From NCBI GenBank assembly GCA_018500075.1, contig JAHBAN010000186.1:1-15296 (forward strand): 15,296 nt of DNA, given 5' to 3'. Within the stretch, counting starts at the first letter, position 1, and each line of letters starts with the position of its first letter. The position numbers and the translations under genes are program-made. This stretch comes from Flavobacteriia bacterium. Its GTDB lineage: Bacteria; Bacteroidota; Bacteroidia; Flavobacteriales; Flavobacteriaceae. A model generated the notes under the pieces. That model saw nothing but the letters and a program-made list of their open reading frames with translations. It did no database searches and had not been told where the DNA came from. Below, piece after piece: positions 1 to 7,762 of this stretch.

Positions 1-330
1 CACCAAGACACAGAAGACGATGCCCTCATCGGGATCAAATCCACCGCCCGCCTGTTTGGAGCACAAAGCCCTCTCTGGCTCAGCCGGTTTCTCGCCGGCA
101 CTGTGACGCTGATGGGGGTGGCAATCCTCGCCGCCATGCTCAGCAGTGCAAGCGGCCCGATTGCCTTGGTGATGGCGCTTGTCGGGGCCTGTGTGATGGG
201 CTGGCATTTGCTCTGGCAACTCAATCATTTTGACCCCGACGATGGCGCAAAACTGGTCAAACTGTTTCGCTCCAATCGCGACGCCGGGCTGATCCCTCTG
301 CTGTTTTTCGCCGTCGCGCTTTTAGTTTGA
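1..330 (+). CDS. ubiA: 4-hydroxybenzoate polyprenyltransferase, 3' part
   Basis: The gene is cut by the left edge; 109 codons and a TGA stop are visible. UbiA is an integral inner-membrane enzyme that attaches the polyprenyl tail to 4-hydroxybenzoate in ubiquinone synthesis. The fragment opens with HQDTEDDALIGIKSTARLFG, which matches the second Asp-rich motif region of UbiA; in the family this binds Mg-diphosphate of the prenyl donor. Hydrophobic stretches follow, consistent with the last membrane helices (roughly residues 30-65 and 90-109 of the fragment). The first Asp-rich motif lies outside the window. The next gene starts 58 bases downstream on the same strand, and I see no terminator between them. 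Another UbiA-superfamily enzyme is possible, but this motif fits the ubiquinone enzyme best. Confidence 0.88.
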   Translation, partial: HQDTEDDALIGIKSTARLFGAQSPLWLSRFLAGTVTLMGVAILAAMLSSASGPIALVMALVGACVMGWHLLWQLNHFDPDDGAKLVKLFRSNRDAGLIPLLFFAVALLV

Positions 331-388
331 TTGAAACCCCTGATATGACTCCTTAAGAGAGGTCGGGTAACCGCTGAAAATAGGTCTA

Positions 389-2311
389 ATGCGCGTATCA
401 TCCCTTCTTATTCTTGCCGGAACTTTCGCAAGTGCCGCTTTGTTGAGCCTGATTGCCGCACGGTTTGCGGTGACGCTTGTGGAAGAAACCTCAGAATACA
501 GCGTTCGCCAATCGCTTGATGCAAAGTCGCTCACCTGGGCCGAGGTTTACGCAGACGGGCTTCAAGTCGTGCTCACAGGCACAGCCCCCTCCGAAGCCAG
601 CCGCTTTCTCGCCATAAGCACCGCCGGAACGGTCGTTGATGCGGCCCGTGTGATTGACGAAATGGATGTAGAGGCCCTTGCGGCCTTGGCTGCGCCGCGC
701 TTTTCAATCGAAATATTACGCAACGAAAATGACGTCTCCCTGATCGGGTTGATCCCCGCATCGGCGGATCGGGAAGACCTTCTGAGCCGCCTTGCCCGGA
801 TCTCCAATGATGACGAAATCGCCGACCTGCTGGAAAGCGCCGATTATGACATCCCCGATGGCTGGGACAATGCCGTTGATTTCGGCCTCGAAGCACTGGA
901 AGCCTTGCCGCGCTCGAAAATCTCCATTGATGCCCGCCGCGTGACCATAACCGCCATGGCCGAAAGCGAAGCGCGCAAGCTCAAGGTCGAAGCCCGCCTC
1001 AAGCGCGATGCGCCCTCCGGTTTGCGTGTCGGCTTTGATATTTCCTCGCCCCGCCCGGTGATCACGCCGTTTACGCTTCGGTTCCTGCAAGATGAAACAG
1101 GCCCGCGGTTTGACACCTGTTCGGCCCATACCGAAGAAGGCCGCTCCAAGATCCTCGGGGCCGCGCGCAAGGCGGGTCTTGAGGGCGAGGTAGACTGCCG
1201 TATCGGGCTTGGCGTGCCGTCGCCCCACTGGTCTGATGCTGCGGCGCAGTCGATTGCGGCGATCGCCGAACTCAACGGTGGCTCGGTCACCTTCTCGGAT
1301 GCCGATATCACTCTCGTGTCTGCGCCGGGGGTTGATCAACGCGCGTTTGACCGTGTGGTTGGCGCGCTCGAAAACAGCCTGCCAGATGTCTTTGCCCTGC
1401 ACGCCGTGCTGACGCCTGATCCCTCCGATCCCGGCCAAGGCCCAGCCGAATTTGTTGCGACACTCAGCCCCGAGGGGCTAGTGCAACTCAACGGGCGCCT
1501 GAACGACGAGATCGTCGCGCAAACAGCCGAAAGCTTTGCCACCGCCCGCTTTGGCAGCGCCACCGTCAGCAACCGCGCCCGCACCGATGAGACCTTGCCA
1601 AGCGAGTGGCCCTTACGGGTCCTTTCCGGCCTTGAGGCACTCTCGCTTTTGTCAAACGGTTCTGCCCGTGTCACTGCAGAGGACATCACCATCTCCGGCA
1701 ACACAGGGAGCACAAGCGCCCGCTCCGACATCAGCAAGCTCTTGTCTGACAAGCTCGGCGAAGGCGCGCGGTTTTCTGTGGATGTAACCTATCTTGAGAA
1801 GCTCGACCCGATCGCCAGCCTGCTCACGCCGGAGGAATGCGAAGCCAAAATCGCCGAAATCCTGAAGCTGCGCAAAATCACATTTGAGCCGGGCAGCGAC
1901 ACCGTCGATGCTGCGTCGCTGGGCACTCTGGATGAAATCAGCGAGGTGCTCGGAAATTGCACCGAATTGCGGATGGAAATTGCAGGTCACACCGACAGCC
2001 AGGGCCGCGAAATCATGAACGAAGCGCTCTCCAAATCTCGTGCGCTCGCTGTGTTAAACGCGCTGCGCGACCGGCGCGTGCCGACCAGCAGTTTCACAGC
2101 TGAGGGCTATGGAGAAACCCGCCCCATCGCCACAAACGACACCGAAGAGGGGCGCGAAGCCAATCGGCGCATCGAAATCACGCTTGTGCGCCCCGAGCCT
2201 CTTGTCGAAGTGCAAACAACGCTTGAAAGCGAAGAGCAAACGGGTGCATCAGGCACCACTGATCAAGCCGCCGACGACGACGCGGCCACGAGCGAAGGGC
2301 AAGACCAATGA
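389..2311 (+). CDS. OmpA-family envelope protein with repeated BON-like units
   Basis: This is a 640-residue protein with an N-terminal hydrophobic segment (residues 4-24) that should anchor or export it. Residues about 495-600 form an OmpA C-terminal peptidoglycan-binding domain: GHTDSQG at 533-539, NRRIEI at 592-597. Asp536 and Arg551 are spaced like the Asp/Arg pair that binds diaminopimelate in OmpA. The middle is built of BON-like units, each a short strand-turn-strand followed by a helix, starting near residues 55, 180, 303, 360 and 428. The tail (about 603-640) is acidic, Gln/Thr-rich and probably disordered. It likely links the inner membrane to the cell wall; the exact role is unknown. 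ATG at 389 gives the signal/anchor segment directly. It follows ubiA and overlaps the next gene by ATGA. Confidence 0.87.
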   Translation: MRVSSLLILAGTFASAALLSLIAARFAVTLVEETSEYSVRQSLDAKSLTWAEVYADGLQVVLTGTAPSEASRFLAISTAGTVVDAARVIDEMDVEALAALAAPRFSIEILRNENDVSLIGLIPASADREDLLSRLARISNDDEIADLLESADYDIPDGWDNAVDFGLEALEALPRSKISIDARRVTITAMAESEARKLKVEARLKRDAPSGLRVGFDISSPRPVITPFTLRFLQDETGPRFDTCSAHTEEGRSKILGAARKAGLEGEVDCRIGLGVPSPHWSDAAAQSIAAIAELNGGSVTFSDADITLVSAPGVDQRAFDRVVGALENSLPDVFALHAVLTPDPSDPGQGPAEFVATLSPEGLVQLNGRLNDEIVAQTAESFATARFGSATVSNRARTDETLPSEWPLRVLSGLEALSLLSNGSARVTAEDITISGNTGSTSARSDISKLLSDKLGEGARFSVDVTYLEKLDPIASLLTPEECEAKIAEILKLRKITFEPGSDTVDAASLGTLDEISEVLGNCTELRMEIAGHTDSQGREIMNEALSKSRALAVLNALRDRRVPTSSFTAEGYGETRPIATNDTEEGREANRRIEITLVRPEPLVEVQTTLESEEQTGASGTTDQAADDDAATSEGQDQ

Positions 2312-2640
2312 CCAGAACAGAGTTCATCATCGCCACGGCGATCATTCTCTTTATTGCGTTCTGTATGGGATGGTTTGTGAACTGGCTGATCCACCGTTTC
2401 ACGCGGGTTTCCCGTGGCGATATGGAGGAGCTTGAGAAAATGGCCCAAGAGCTGCATGAAGCCGAAGAAACCCGTGATCAGGCCATCACCTATCTTCAGC
2501 AGCGCGAAGCCGAGCTGACCAACCAGCTCTCGCAGACCGAGGCGGAACTCGCCGCCGCGATGGACGGGTTGCGCGACGCGCGCCATGAGACAGAAGAAAT
2601 GCGCGCATATGTCGAGCGTATCAGCAGCGGCAACAGCTAG
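2308..2640 (+). CDS. Membrane-anchored coiled-coil protein, unknown function
   Basis: This 110-residue protein has one membrane helix (about residues 6-28, followed by basic His/Arg residues) and then a long, charged, heptad-like helix (about 38-103) rich in Glu, Gln, Ala and Leu. That pattern predicts a coiled coil. I recognise no named family. Its ATG overlaps the stop of the OmpA-type gene (ATGA at 2308-2311), so the two are probably translated together and may act together at the envelope. The positive residues after the helix suggest that the coiled coil faces the cytoplasm, which is an inference. Its TAG stop overlaps the stop of the convergent ycaQ gene. Confidence 0.8.
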   Translation: MTRTEFIIATAIILFIAFCMGWFVNWLIHRFTRVSRGDMEELEKMAQELHEAEETRDQAITYLQQREAELTNQLSQTEAELAAAMDGLRDARHETEEMRAYVERISSGNS

Positions 2641-3794
2641 GGCAAGACAGGCTCCAAGCCAGCGAAGCGGGCAAAGCGCTTGAACTCGGCTTGCCATTTT
2701 TTGTCACGCTGCGCCCCCCATCGAACGCCGTCTTCGGGCCAAAGCCGGGTGATATGCAGACATCCTGCCGCGCGATCGGCACGCAGCAAGACACGCCCGA
2801 CAAAACGCGCGCCCTCAAGGAGCGGGTAGACATAATACCCCCACCGGCGCTGTGATTCGGGCACGAAAATCTCGTTGCGATAAGAGAAGCCGAACAGGCG
2901 TTCGGTGCGTTTACGATCCCGTATCGCGGGGTCAAACGGGTTGAGCAGCCGCATCGCGCCACGCGGCTTTGCCAGCGTCGCCATCCGGTCTTCAAGCCCC
3001 GGCAAGGCCCAAAGCTGCGCTGTTTTTTCATCCGCTTGCGTCACGGTCACAGACAGAAGCTCTTCACGGTGGGCCGCCAGCCAGGCTTTCACTTCTGCCG
3101 CCGCGCAGCCCCCCCAGAAGCGCTGGATGTCTCCGGCGCTGCCAAAGCCCAGCCGCTCGAGCGCAGAACGGCACAACCAATCGATCTGCGCCGCATCACT
3201 GAGCCTAACCGATTGTAAATGCTTTGGAAAAACACGCTCCGCCAGATCGTAATACTTTACAAAATTCTCCCGATGCGAAGTCGCGAGTTCGCCCGCATAC
3301 CACATATAGTCCAGTCCGAGCTTATGCGCGGGCCTATGCCACATGGCTTTCGGGCGCGGCGCGGCGCTGTCAAAGTCGCGTGTTGAAAGCGGGCCTTCGC
3401 AGGCAATACGGGCCTTCAGCGCGGCGCGGCCCTGTGCATCGGGCATATTTTTCCACCAGCCGGCCTGAGAAATTTTCTCGGCATGGCGCGAAAATTGTCG
3501 CCGCCACATCGGCAAAAACGGCATTGGAATGAGGCTGGCGTCATGCGTGAAGTGCTCAAAAAAATCGCGCGATTCCAAGTGCTTACCAAGATCTCCGGCG
3601 CGATAGGATGCATTGCGGGACCAGAGGATATGATCATGTGCGCGCTCGACATGGCGGATAGAATCAAGCTGCACAAAGCCCAGAGCCGCCCCAATCTGCG
3701 GGATATCAAGCGCACCCTTGGGGGCGCCCCAAAGCCCATGCTGATCGAGCCACAGCCTGCGTGCGCAGGCGTTGCTCAGGCTGAGATCGGTCAT
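2637..3794 (-). CDS. ycaQ: YcaQ-type winged-helix DNA glycosylase (AlkZ/HTH_42 family)
   Basis: This 385-residue protein resembles Escherichia coli YcaQ along its length. The shared blocks include GFVQLDSI (39-46; E. coli LLQIDTI), FEHFTHDASLIPM (79-91; E. coli MEYWAHEACFMP), LLNPFDPAIRDRKRTERLF and WGYYVYPLLEGARFVGR. YcaQ removes alkylated bases and unhooks DNA interstrand crosslinks. The family's catalytic Q-x-D motif is present here as Gln42-Leu-Asp44, so it should be active. It is the last gene of the pgsA-moaD-moaE-ycaQ run. Its start overlaps the moaE stop (ATGA on the - strand, 3791-3794), which fixes the ATG at 3794. Repair has no obvious link to molybdopterin synthesis; the pairing may only reflect shared transcription. 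The older family name is winged helix DNA-binding protein. Confidence 0.88.
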   Translation of the reverse strand: MTDLSLSNACARRLWLDQHGLWGAPKGALDIPQIGAALGFVQLDSIRHVERAHDHILWSRNASYRAGDLGKHLESRDFFEHFTHDASLIPMPFLPMWRRQFSRHAEKISQAGWWKNMPDAQGRAALKARIACEGPLSTRDFDSAAPRPKAMWHRPAHKLGLDYMWYAGELATSHRENFVKYYDLAERVFPKHLQSVRLSDAAQIDWLCRSALERLGFGSAGDIQRFWGGCAAAEVKAWLAAHREELLSVTVTQADEKTAQLWALPGLEDRMATLAKPRGAMRLLNPFDPAIRDRKRTERLFGFSYRNEIFVPESQRRWGYYVYPLLEGARFVGRVLLRADRAAGCLHITRLWPEDGVRWGAQRDKKWQAEFKRFARFAGLEPVLP

Positions 3795-4240
3795 GAGGAC
3801 CAGCGGGCCAGCGCGTCTTCGTCTTCGTCACGCGCCTCAACCCAAGCCGACCCGTCTTTTGTCACTTCTTTTTTCCAAAAAGGGGCGCGCGATTTCAGAA
3901 AATCCATCAAAAACTCGGCGGCCTCAAAAGCATCCTTTCGATGTCTCGCGGCGGTTGCGACCATCATGATTGTTTCGCCTGGCCGCATTTTGCCAATTCT
4001 GTGAAGGACCATGGCATCTTCCAGTGACCATTTGGTTAACGCATTATGCGCAATCTGGCGCAGGGCGGCTTCTGTCATGCCCGGATAGTGCTCGATATCC
4101 ATATAATCGAGCGTGCCTTTGGTTGTGTCGCGCACAATCCCTGTGAAGGTCACAACCGCTCCTGAGGCGCTTGTCTTGTTGGCAAATGCGCCGGCCTCGG
4201 CGCCCAGATCAAACGCCTCCTGCTGAACCCGTATGTCCAT
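3791..4240 (-). CDS. moaE: Molybdopterin synthase catalytic subunit
   Basis: MoaE is the large subunit of molybdopterin synthase, which with two thiocarboxylated MoaD units converts cyclic pyranopterin monophosphate to molybdopterin in the cytosol. At 149 residues it has the usual length. Visible motifs are VVTFTGIVRD (29-38), HRIGKMRPGE (80-89), RHRKDAFEA (99-107) and MDFLKSRAPFWKKE (112-125). Lys116 and Lys123 are spaced like the active-site Lys119 and Lys126 of the E. coli enzyme. The tail after about 136 is acidic. It starts immediately after the moaD stop, and its purine-rich ribosome site (GGGGGA) lies in the last moaD codons. It overlaps ycaQ by four bases. Confidence 0.96.
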   Translation of the reverse strand: MDIRVQQEAFDLGAEAGAFANKTSASGAVVTFTGIVRDTTKGTLDYMDIEHYPGMTEAALRQIAHNALTKWSLEDAMVLHRIGKMRPGETIMMVATAARHRKDAFEAAEFLMDFLKSRAPFWKKEVTKDGSAWVEARDEDEDALARWSS

Positions 4241-4486
4241 TTATCCCCCTGTCATCGGAGGGAAAAAGGCCACTTCCCTGACGCCCTCCAAGGGCGCATC
4301 AAAGTCTGCAAGCGCCTGATCGAGCGCGACACGCAACGCGGAGACATCGGCAAAAGCCGCAGCATAGCGCGCTTCGCGGGCGCTCAGCTCGGCAACCAGC
4401 TCGGAGACTGTTTTTGCTTTGGTTTCAACCTCTTCCCGTGGCAGGCCGATCCGCTCGCGCACCCATGCGAAGTAAAGCACATCCAT
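4241..4486 (-). CDS. moaD: Molybdopterin synthase sulfur carrier subunit
   Basis: MoaD is the ubiquitin-like sulfur carrier of molybdopterin synthase. At 81 residues it has typical length and ends in FFPPMTGG; the terminal Gly-Gly is adenylated by MoeB-type enzymes and then thiocarboxylated. Near the N-terminus DVLYFAWVRERIG resembles the first strand of the family fold. The ribosome site AAGGA (4494-4498 on the - strand) lies inside the final codons of pgsA, with seven bases to the ATG, so its translation is probably tied to pgsA. It abuts moaE without a spacer. Confidence 0.95.
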   Translation of the reverse strand: MDVLYFAWVRERIGLPREEVETKAKTVSELVAELSAREARYAAAFADVSALRVALDQALADFDAPLEGVREVAFFPPMTGG

Positions 4487-4489
4487 AGC

Positions 4490-5155
4490 TCAATCCTTTA
4501 GATGTGGCAGGGATTTGCGGAAATAATCCCACCCCGTGATCATGGTCAGTATGGCAGCCAGCCAGAGCAAAACGACACCGATCTGGCCCGCCCAATACAT
4601 TCCTTCGGCCTTCCAGCGCAGGCCTTGAAGATCGTCTTCTGCGCCGGTCATAATCGCCTCAAAGAGCGCATCATCCATGCCCCATGCGGCCATAACGAGG
4701 TAATGTTCAAACACCCCTTTGGAAAACAGAACAGCGATTGCCACCATTTGGAGGGTGGTTTTCCATTTGGCGAGCTGTGTGACTTTGAGGGTGCCGGCGG
4801 TGTCGCCGAGGAACTCGCGCAGGCCCGAGACAAAGACCTCGCGGAAGAGAATAAAGGTGGCTGGCAGCACAAGCCATGGTGTCCAGCTTGTATCGGAATA
4901 CCCTATGATGACCATCAAGGCGATCACGACCATCGCCTTATCGGCGATCGGATCGAGCATCGCGCCGAGCTTGGTTTCTTGCTTCCAGATCCGTGCGAGA
5001 TAGCCGTCAAACCAGTCGGTAATGGCCGCGGTGACGAAGAGAACAAGCGCGAACCAATCCGCGTAAGGCCTTGCAAACGAAAAGAACATCACCGCCACCG
5101 CAGGCGCGGCGAGCAGGCGCAGGACTGTCAAAATATTAGGCACATTCCAAATCAT
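4490..5155 (-). CDS. pgsA: CDP-diacylglycerol-glycerol-3-phosphate 3-phosphatidyltransferase
   Basis: PgsA makes phosphatidylglycerol phosphate from CDP-diacylglycerol and glycerol 3-phosphate in the inner membrane. The 221-residue protein starts MIWNVPNILTVLRLL, typical of the family. It carries the full CDP-alcohol phosphatidyltransferase motif: Asp47, Asp50-Gly51, Ala54-Arg55, Gly64, Asp68 and Asp72 with the canonical spacing. Several membrane helices follow. Residues about 145-190 form a looser loop (GMDDALFEAIMTGAEDD) longer than I recall in E. coli PgsA. A ribosome site AAGGG at 5163-5167 is seven bases from the ATG. It is the first gene of the pgsA-moaD-moaE-ycaQ operon and diverges from the BrnA-like gene. 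Confidence 0.94.
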   Translation of the reverse strand: MIWNVPNILTVLRLLAAPAVAVMFFSFARPYADWFALVLFVTAAITDWFDGYLARIWKQETKLGAMLDPIADKAMVVIALMVIIGYSDTSWTPWLVLPATFILFREVFVSGLREFLGDTAGTLKVTQLAKWKTTLQMVAIAVLFSKGVFEHYLVMAAWGMDDALFEAIMTGAEDDLQGLRWKAEGMYWAGQIGVVLLWLAAILTMITGWDYFRKSLPHLKD

Positions 5156-5332
5156 AATGAGGCCCTTTTAGCCCGTTTAGGGGCGAGGGAAAAGCGTCAA
5201 TCTACGCTGTGGGGCCGCCTATAGGGCAAGCTGTGCATAGAGCAGTATGGACAGCAAAGACCGCGCGCTGACCTTTGGCCTTGTTAACTATTGCACGCCA
5301 GGATGACGGCTCTTTTCGCATAAGGACACCCC
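5156..5332. promoter_or_regulatory. Divergent promoter region between pgsA and the BrnA-like gene
   Basis: This 177-base stretch separates two divergent starts, so it must hold promoters for both. On the - strand a TTGACG (5199-5194) resembles a -35 box for pgsA, but no good -10 follows at 16-18 bases. On the + strand no clear promoter stands out; the ribosome site AAGGA (5322-5326) is well placed for the ATG at 5333. A BrnA-type protein often represses its own promoter, so an operator may lie here, but I could not identify one. Confidence 0.4.
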
Positions 5333-5737
5333 ATGCCACGGATGACAAAAGACAGAGCCCGCCTCACCCTCTTTGAAGAGCTGAAAACCTTGCAGGACGA
5401 TCTGCGCAACGATTGGATAAACCGCTCCCTGCCCAAGGACTGGAACGGCTCTATCAGCGCCTTCGGGTATAGCGGGCAAAAAGAAAAGATCTCGATCAGG
5501 CTTGATACGGATATGCTCAGATGGTTTCGAAGCCTCGGGCCGGGCTATCAGGCCAAAATGAACACCGTGCTTCGGATCTACTGGACGGCGCTTATCTCGG
5601 GAATGGTGCGGGCGCATTATGACGACCAAAGAGTCACCCCGTTGTTTGAAGAAATGATCCTGCGCAAAGCCGAGTTGTCGCAGCGTGAGCGCGAGGCGCG
5701 CGCCAGCCAAACCGATAAAGAGCCGCCTCTTGACTGA
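5333..5737 (+). CDS. BrnA antitoxin family protein, without a BrnT partner
   Basis: This is a 134-residue protein. Residues about 50-85 match the BrnA antitoxin pattern: KEKISIRLDTDMLRWFRSLG at 50-69, then GYQAKMNTVLRIYW at 71-84. That is a ribbon-helix-helix DNA-binding unit (strand KISIRL, then two helices). The N-terminal 45 residues are helical and charged, and the C-terminal 25 are charged and disordered-looking. In brnTA modules the toxin gene precedes brnA. Here no BrnT-like gene exists on either side: pgsA diverges on the left and uvrC converges on the right with a 9-base gap. It may therefore be a stand-alone regulator. AAGGA six bases before the ATG supports the start. Confidence 0.82.
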   Translation: MPRMTKDRARLTLFEELKTLQDDLRNDWINRSLPKDWNGSISAFGYSGQKEKISIRLDTDMLRWFRSLGPGYQAKMNTVLRIYWTALISGMVRAHYDDQRVTPLFEEMILRKAELSQREREARASQTDKEPPLD

Positions 5738-5746
5738 GGGGCGCGT

Positions 5747-7615
5747 CTAGCCTTTTTCGTGGAAGAAATCATAGATTGTTTCGGCCATCGTATCCGAAAT
5801 CCCGTCCACGGCCTTGAGATCGGCAAGGGCGGCACGGCTGACGGCTTTGGCGCTCCCGAAATGTGTGAGCAAGGCGCGTTTGCGCGTCGCGCCGACCCCT
5901 GGCACATCATCCAGCGGCGTCGCGCTGATGGCCTTGGAGCGCTTGGCACGGTGGGTTCCGATGGCAAACCTGTGGGCCTCGTCGCGCATCCGTTGCACAA
6001 AGTATAGCACAGGGTCATTGTGGCGGAGCGCAAAGGGCGGCTTGCCCGTGCGGTAGAATTCTTCCTTGCCTGCGTCGCGGTCTACGCCTTTGGCAACGCC
6101 CACCATCGGGATATCGGACACGCCCATTTTGTCCATGATCGCACGCACGGCAGAGACCTGTCCGATCCCGCCATCAATCAGCAGCAGATCGGGCCAGAGG
6201 CCTTCTTTTTTGAGCGGGTCATCCTTGATCAGACGTTTGAAGCGGCGCTCGAGCACTTCTTTCATCATGCCAAAGTCGTCTCCGGGGGTCAGCTCATTTC
6301 CTTTGATGTTGAACTTGCGGTAGTGGTTTTTCATAAACCCGTCCGGCCCTGCGACAATCATCGCGCCCACGGCGTGCGCGCCCTGAATGTGAGAGTTGTC
6401 ATAAACCTCGATCCGCTGGGGCGGCGCGGAGAGCGAAAAGGCCTCGGCCAAGCCGCTCAGAAGCTTGGCTTGGGTGGCTGTTTCTGCGCTCTTGCGGGCC
6501 AGACTTTGCTGGGCGTTGCGCAGCGCAAACTCGATCAGCTCGGCTTTTTCGCCACGCTGCGGAAGCAGGATTTCAACTTTGCGCTGCGCCTTTTCACTCA
6601 GCGCTTTTGCCATCAGCTCGGTGTTTTCGATCGGATGGGAGAGCAGAAGCTGGCGCGGCGGCTCCTTGCCGTCATAAAACTGGCCAATGAAGGCTTCGAG
6701 CACTTCCGGAGCCTCGATCTCCTCGCTGCCGACGCGGGGGTAAAAGTCGCGATTGCCCCAATTCTGATTGGCGCGAATAAAGAAGACCTGCACACAGGCT
6801 TGGCCCTTGTCCATATGCAGCGCGATCACGTCGGCCTCGGCGGTGCCACGCGGGTTGATGCCTTGGGTGCTCTGCACTTGGGTCAGCGCTTTGATCCGGT
6901 CGCGCAGCGCCGCGGCCTTTTCAAACTCCATCGCATCGGAGGCTTTTTGCATATCCGATGCCAGCTTTTCCTGAAGGTCGGTCGAGCGGCCAGAAAGATA
7001 GCGCTCGGCGTCGCGGACGTGATCGCGATATTCATCTGCCGTGACCTTGCCCACACACGGCCCCGCGCAGCGCTTGATCTGATATTGCAGGCAAGGGCGC
7101 GTGCGGCCCTCAAACTCGCTGTCAGAGCAATTGCGCAGCAAAAACACGCGCTGAAGCTGCGCCAGAGAGCGCGTCACCGCCCCCGCAGAGGCGAAGGGGC
7201 CGTAATAGTGGCCCTTTTCCTTTTTGGCGCCCCTGTGTTTTTTGATCATCGGGAAGGCGTGATCTGTCACGAGGATATTGGGAAAGCTTTTATCGTCGCG
7301 CAGCAAGACGTTATACTTTGGCTTGAGCTGTTTGATCAGGTTTTGCTCAAGCAGCAGGGCTTCTGTTTCGGTCTTGGTGGTGAGGAACATCATCGTCACG
7401 GTTTCGGAGATCATCCGCGCGATACGCCCTGAATGCCCGGTCGGTCGGGCATAACTAGACACGCGCGCTTTGAGGTTGCGCGCCTTGCCGACATAGAGCA
7501 CCCGCGCCTGCTCATCGAGCATACGATAGACCCCCGGCGCGCCTGTGAGGGTCTTCACATAATCGGCAATCACCCTATGCCCTTTCGGGGCGGTCTCGCG
7601 GTCTGTCTCGGTCAT
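5747..7615 (-). CDS. uvrC: Excinuclease ABC subunit C
   Basis: UvrC makes both incisions around a lesion in nucleotide excision repair after UvrA and UvrB have loaded. The 622-residue length is usual. Domains in order: GIY-YIG nuclease (about 24-100, GVY at 28-30, YVG at 41-43); four cysteines at 163, 175, 183 and 187, with the same spacing as the E. coli cysteines reported to bind an Fe-S cluster; UVR motif (213-245) for UvrB contact; RNase H-like nuclease with Asp406 (YDNSHIQG), Asp481 (LLIDGG) and His548; and a C-terminal helix-hairpin-helix region (570-615). All key residues are present, so it should be active. The ATG at 7615 has only a weak ribosome site. It lies about 300 bases downstream of the SDR gene and probably has its own promoter. 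Confidence 0.97.
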   Translation of the reverse strand: MTETDRETAPKGHRVIADYVKTLTGAPGVYRMLDEQARVLYVGKARNLKARVSSYARPTGHSGRIARMISETVTMMFLTTKTETEALLLEQNLIKQLKPKYNVLLRDDKSFPNILVTDHAFPMIKKHRGAKKEKGHYYGPFASAGAVTRSLAQLQRVFLLRNCSDSEFEGRTRPCLQYQIKRCAGPCVGKVTADEYRDHVRDAERYLSGRSTDLQEKLASDMQKASDAMEFEKAAALRDRIKALTQVQSTQGINPRGTAEADVIALHMDKGQACVQVFFIRANQNWGNRDFYPRVGSEEIEAPEVLEAFIGQFYDGKEPPRQLLLSHPIENTELMAKALSEKAQRKVEILLPQRGEKAELIEFALRNAQQSLARKSAETATQAKLLSGLAEAFSLSAPPQRIEVYDNSHIQGAHAVGAMIVAGPDGFMKNHYRKFNIKGNELTPGDDFGMMKEVLERRFKRLIKDDPLKKEGLWPDLLLIDGGIGQVSAVRAIMDKMGVSDIPMVGVAKGVDRDAGKEEFYRTGKPPFALRHNDPVLYFVQRMRDEAHRFAIGTHRAKRSKAISATPLDDVPGVGATRKRALLTHFGSAKAVSRAALADLKAVDGISDTMAETIYDFFHEKG

Positions 7616-7691
7616 GACGGCTGTGTCTCGATTCGCCTGTTGGCTGCAATGTTACCCCGACGGGAGCAAGAGGAAAGCTCTCCCCGATTCC

Positions 7692-7700
7692 TGTGGATAA
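7692..7700 (-). promoter_or_regulatory. Perfect DnaA-box 9-mer
   Basis: TGTGGATAA on the + strand is TTATCCACA on the - strand, identical to the strong E. coli-type DnaA box. It lies about 80 bases upstream of the uvrC ATG, next to a GATTC site. It could titrate DnaA or regulate uvrC; a single box may also be chance. Confidence 0.4.
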
Positions 7701-7762
7701 GTCTGAGCATAACCAAAGGCGAAGTGGAATTTTTCTTTATTTTTAACCAGTTTGATTGAATT

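Noticed and set aside
5333..5737. Complete BrnT-BrnA toxin-antitoxin module
   Set aside because: No BrnT-like gene precedes or follows; both flanks are occupied by pgsA and uvrC on the other strand.
5724..5757. Terminator between the BrnA-like gene and uvrC
   Set aside because: CGCCTC can pair with GAGGGGCG only with bulged bases, and the T-run (5753-5757) lies ten bases away inside uvrC. The evidence is too weak for a call.
6020..7432. Long + strand open frame (470 codons) opposite uvrC
   Set aside because: It lies wholly antisense to an intact uvrC with all catalytic residues; its His/Arg/Ala/Leu-rich translation shows no domain. High-GC codon bias commonly leaves such mirror frames.
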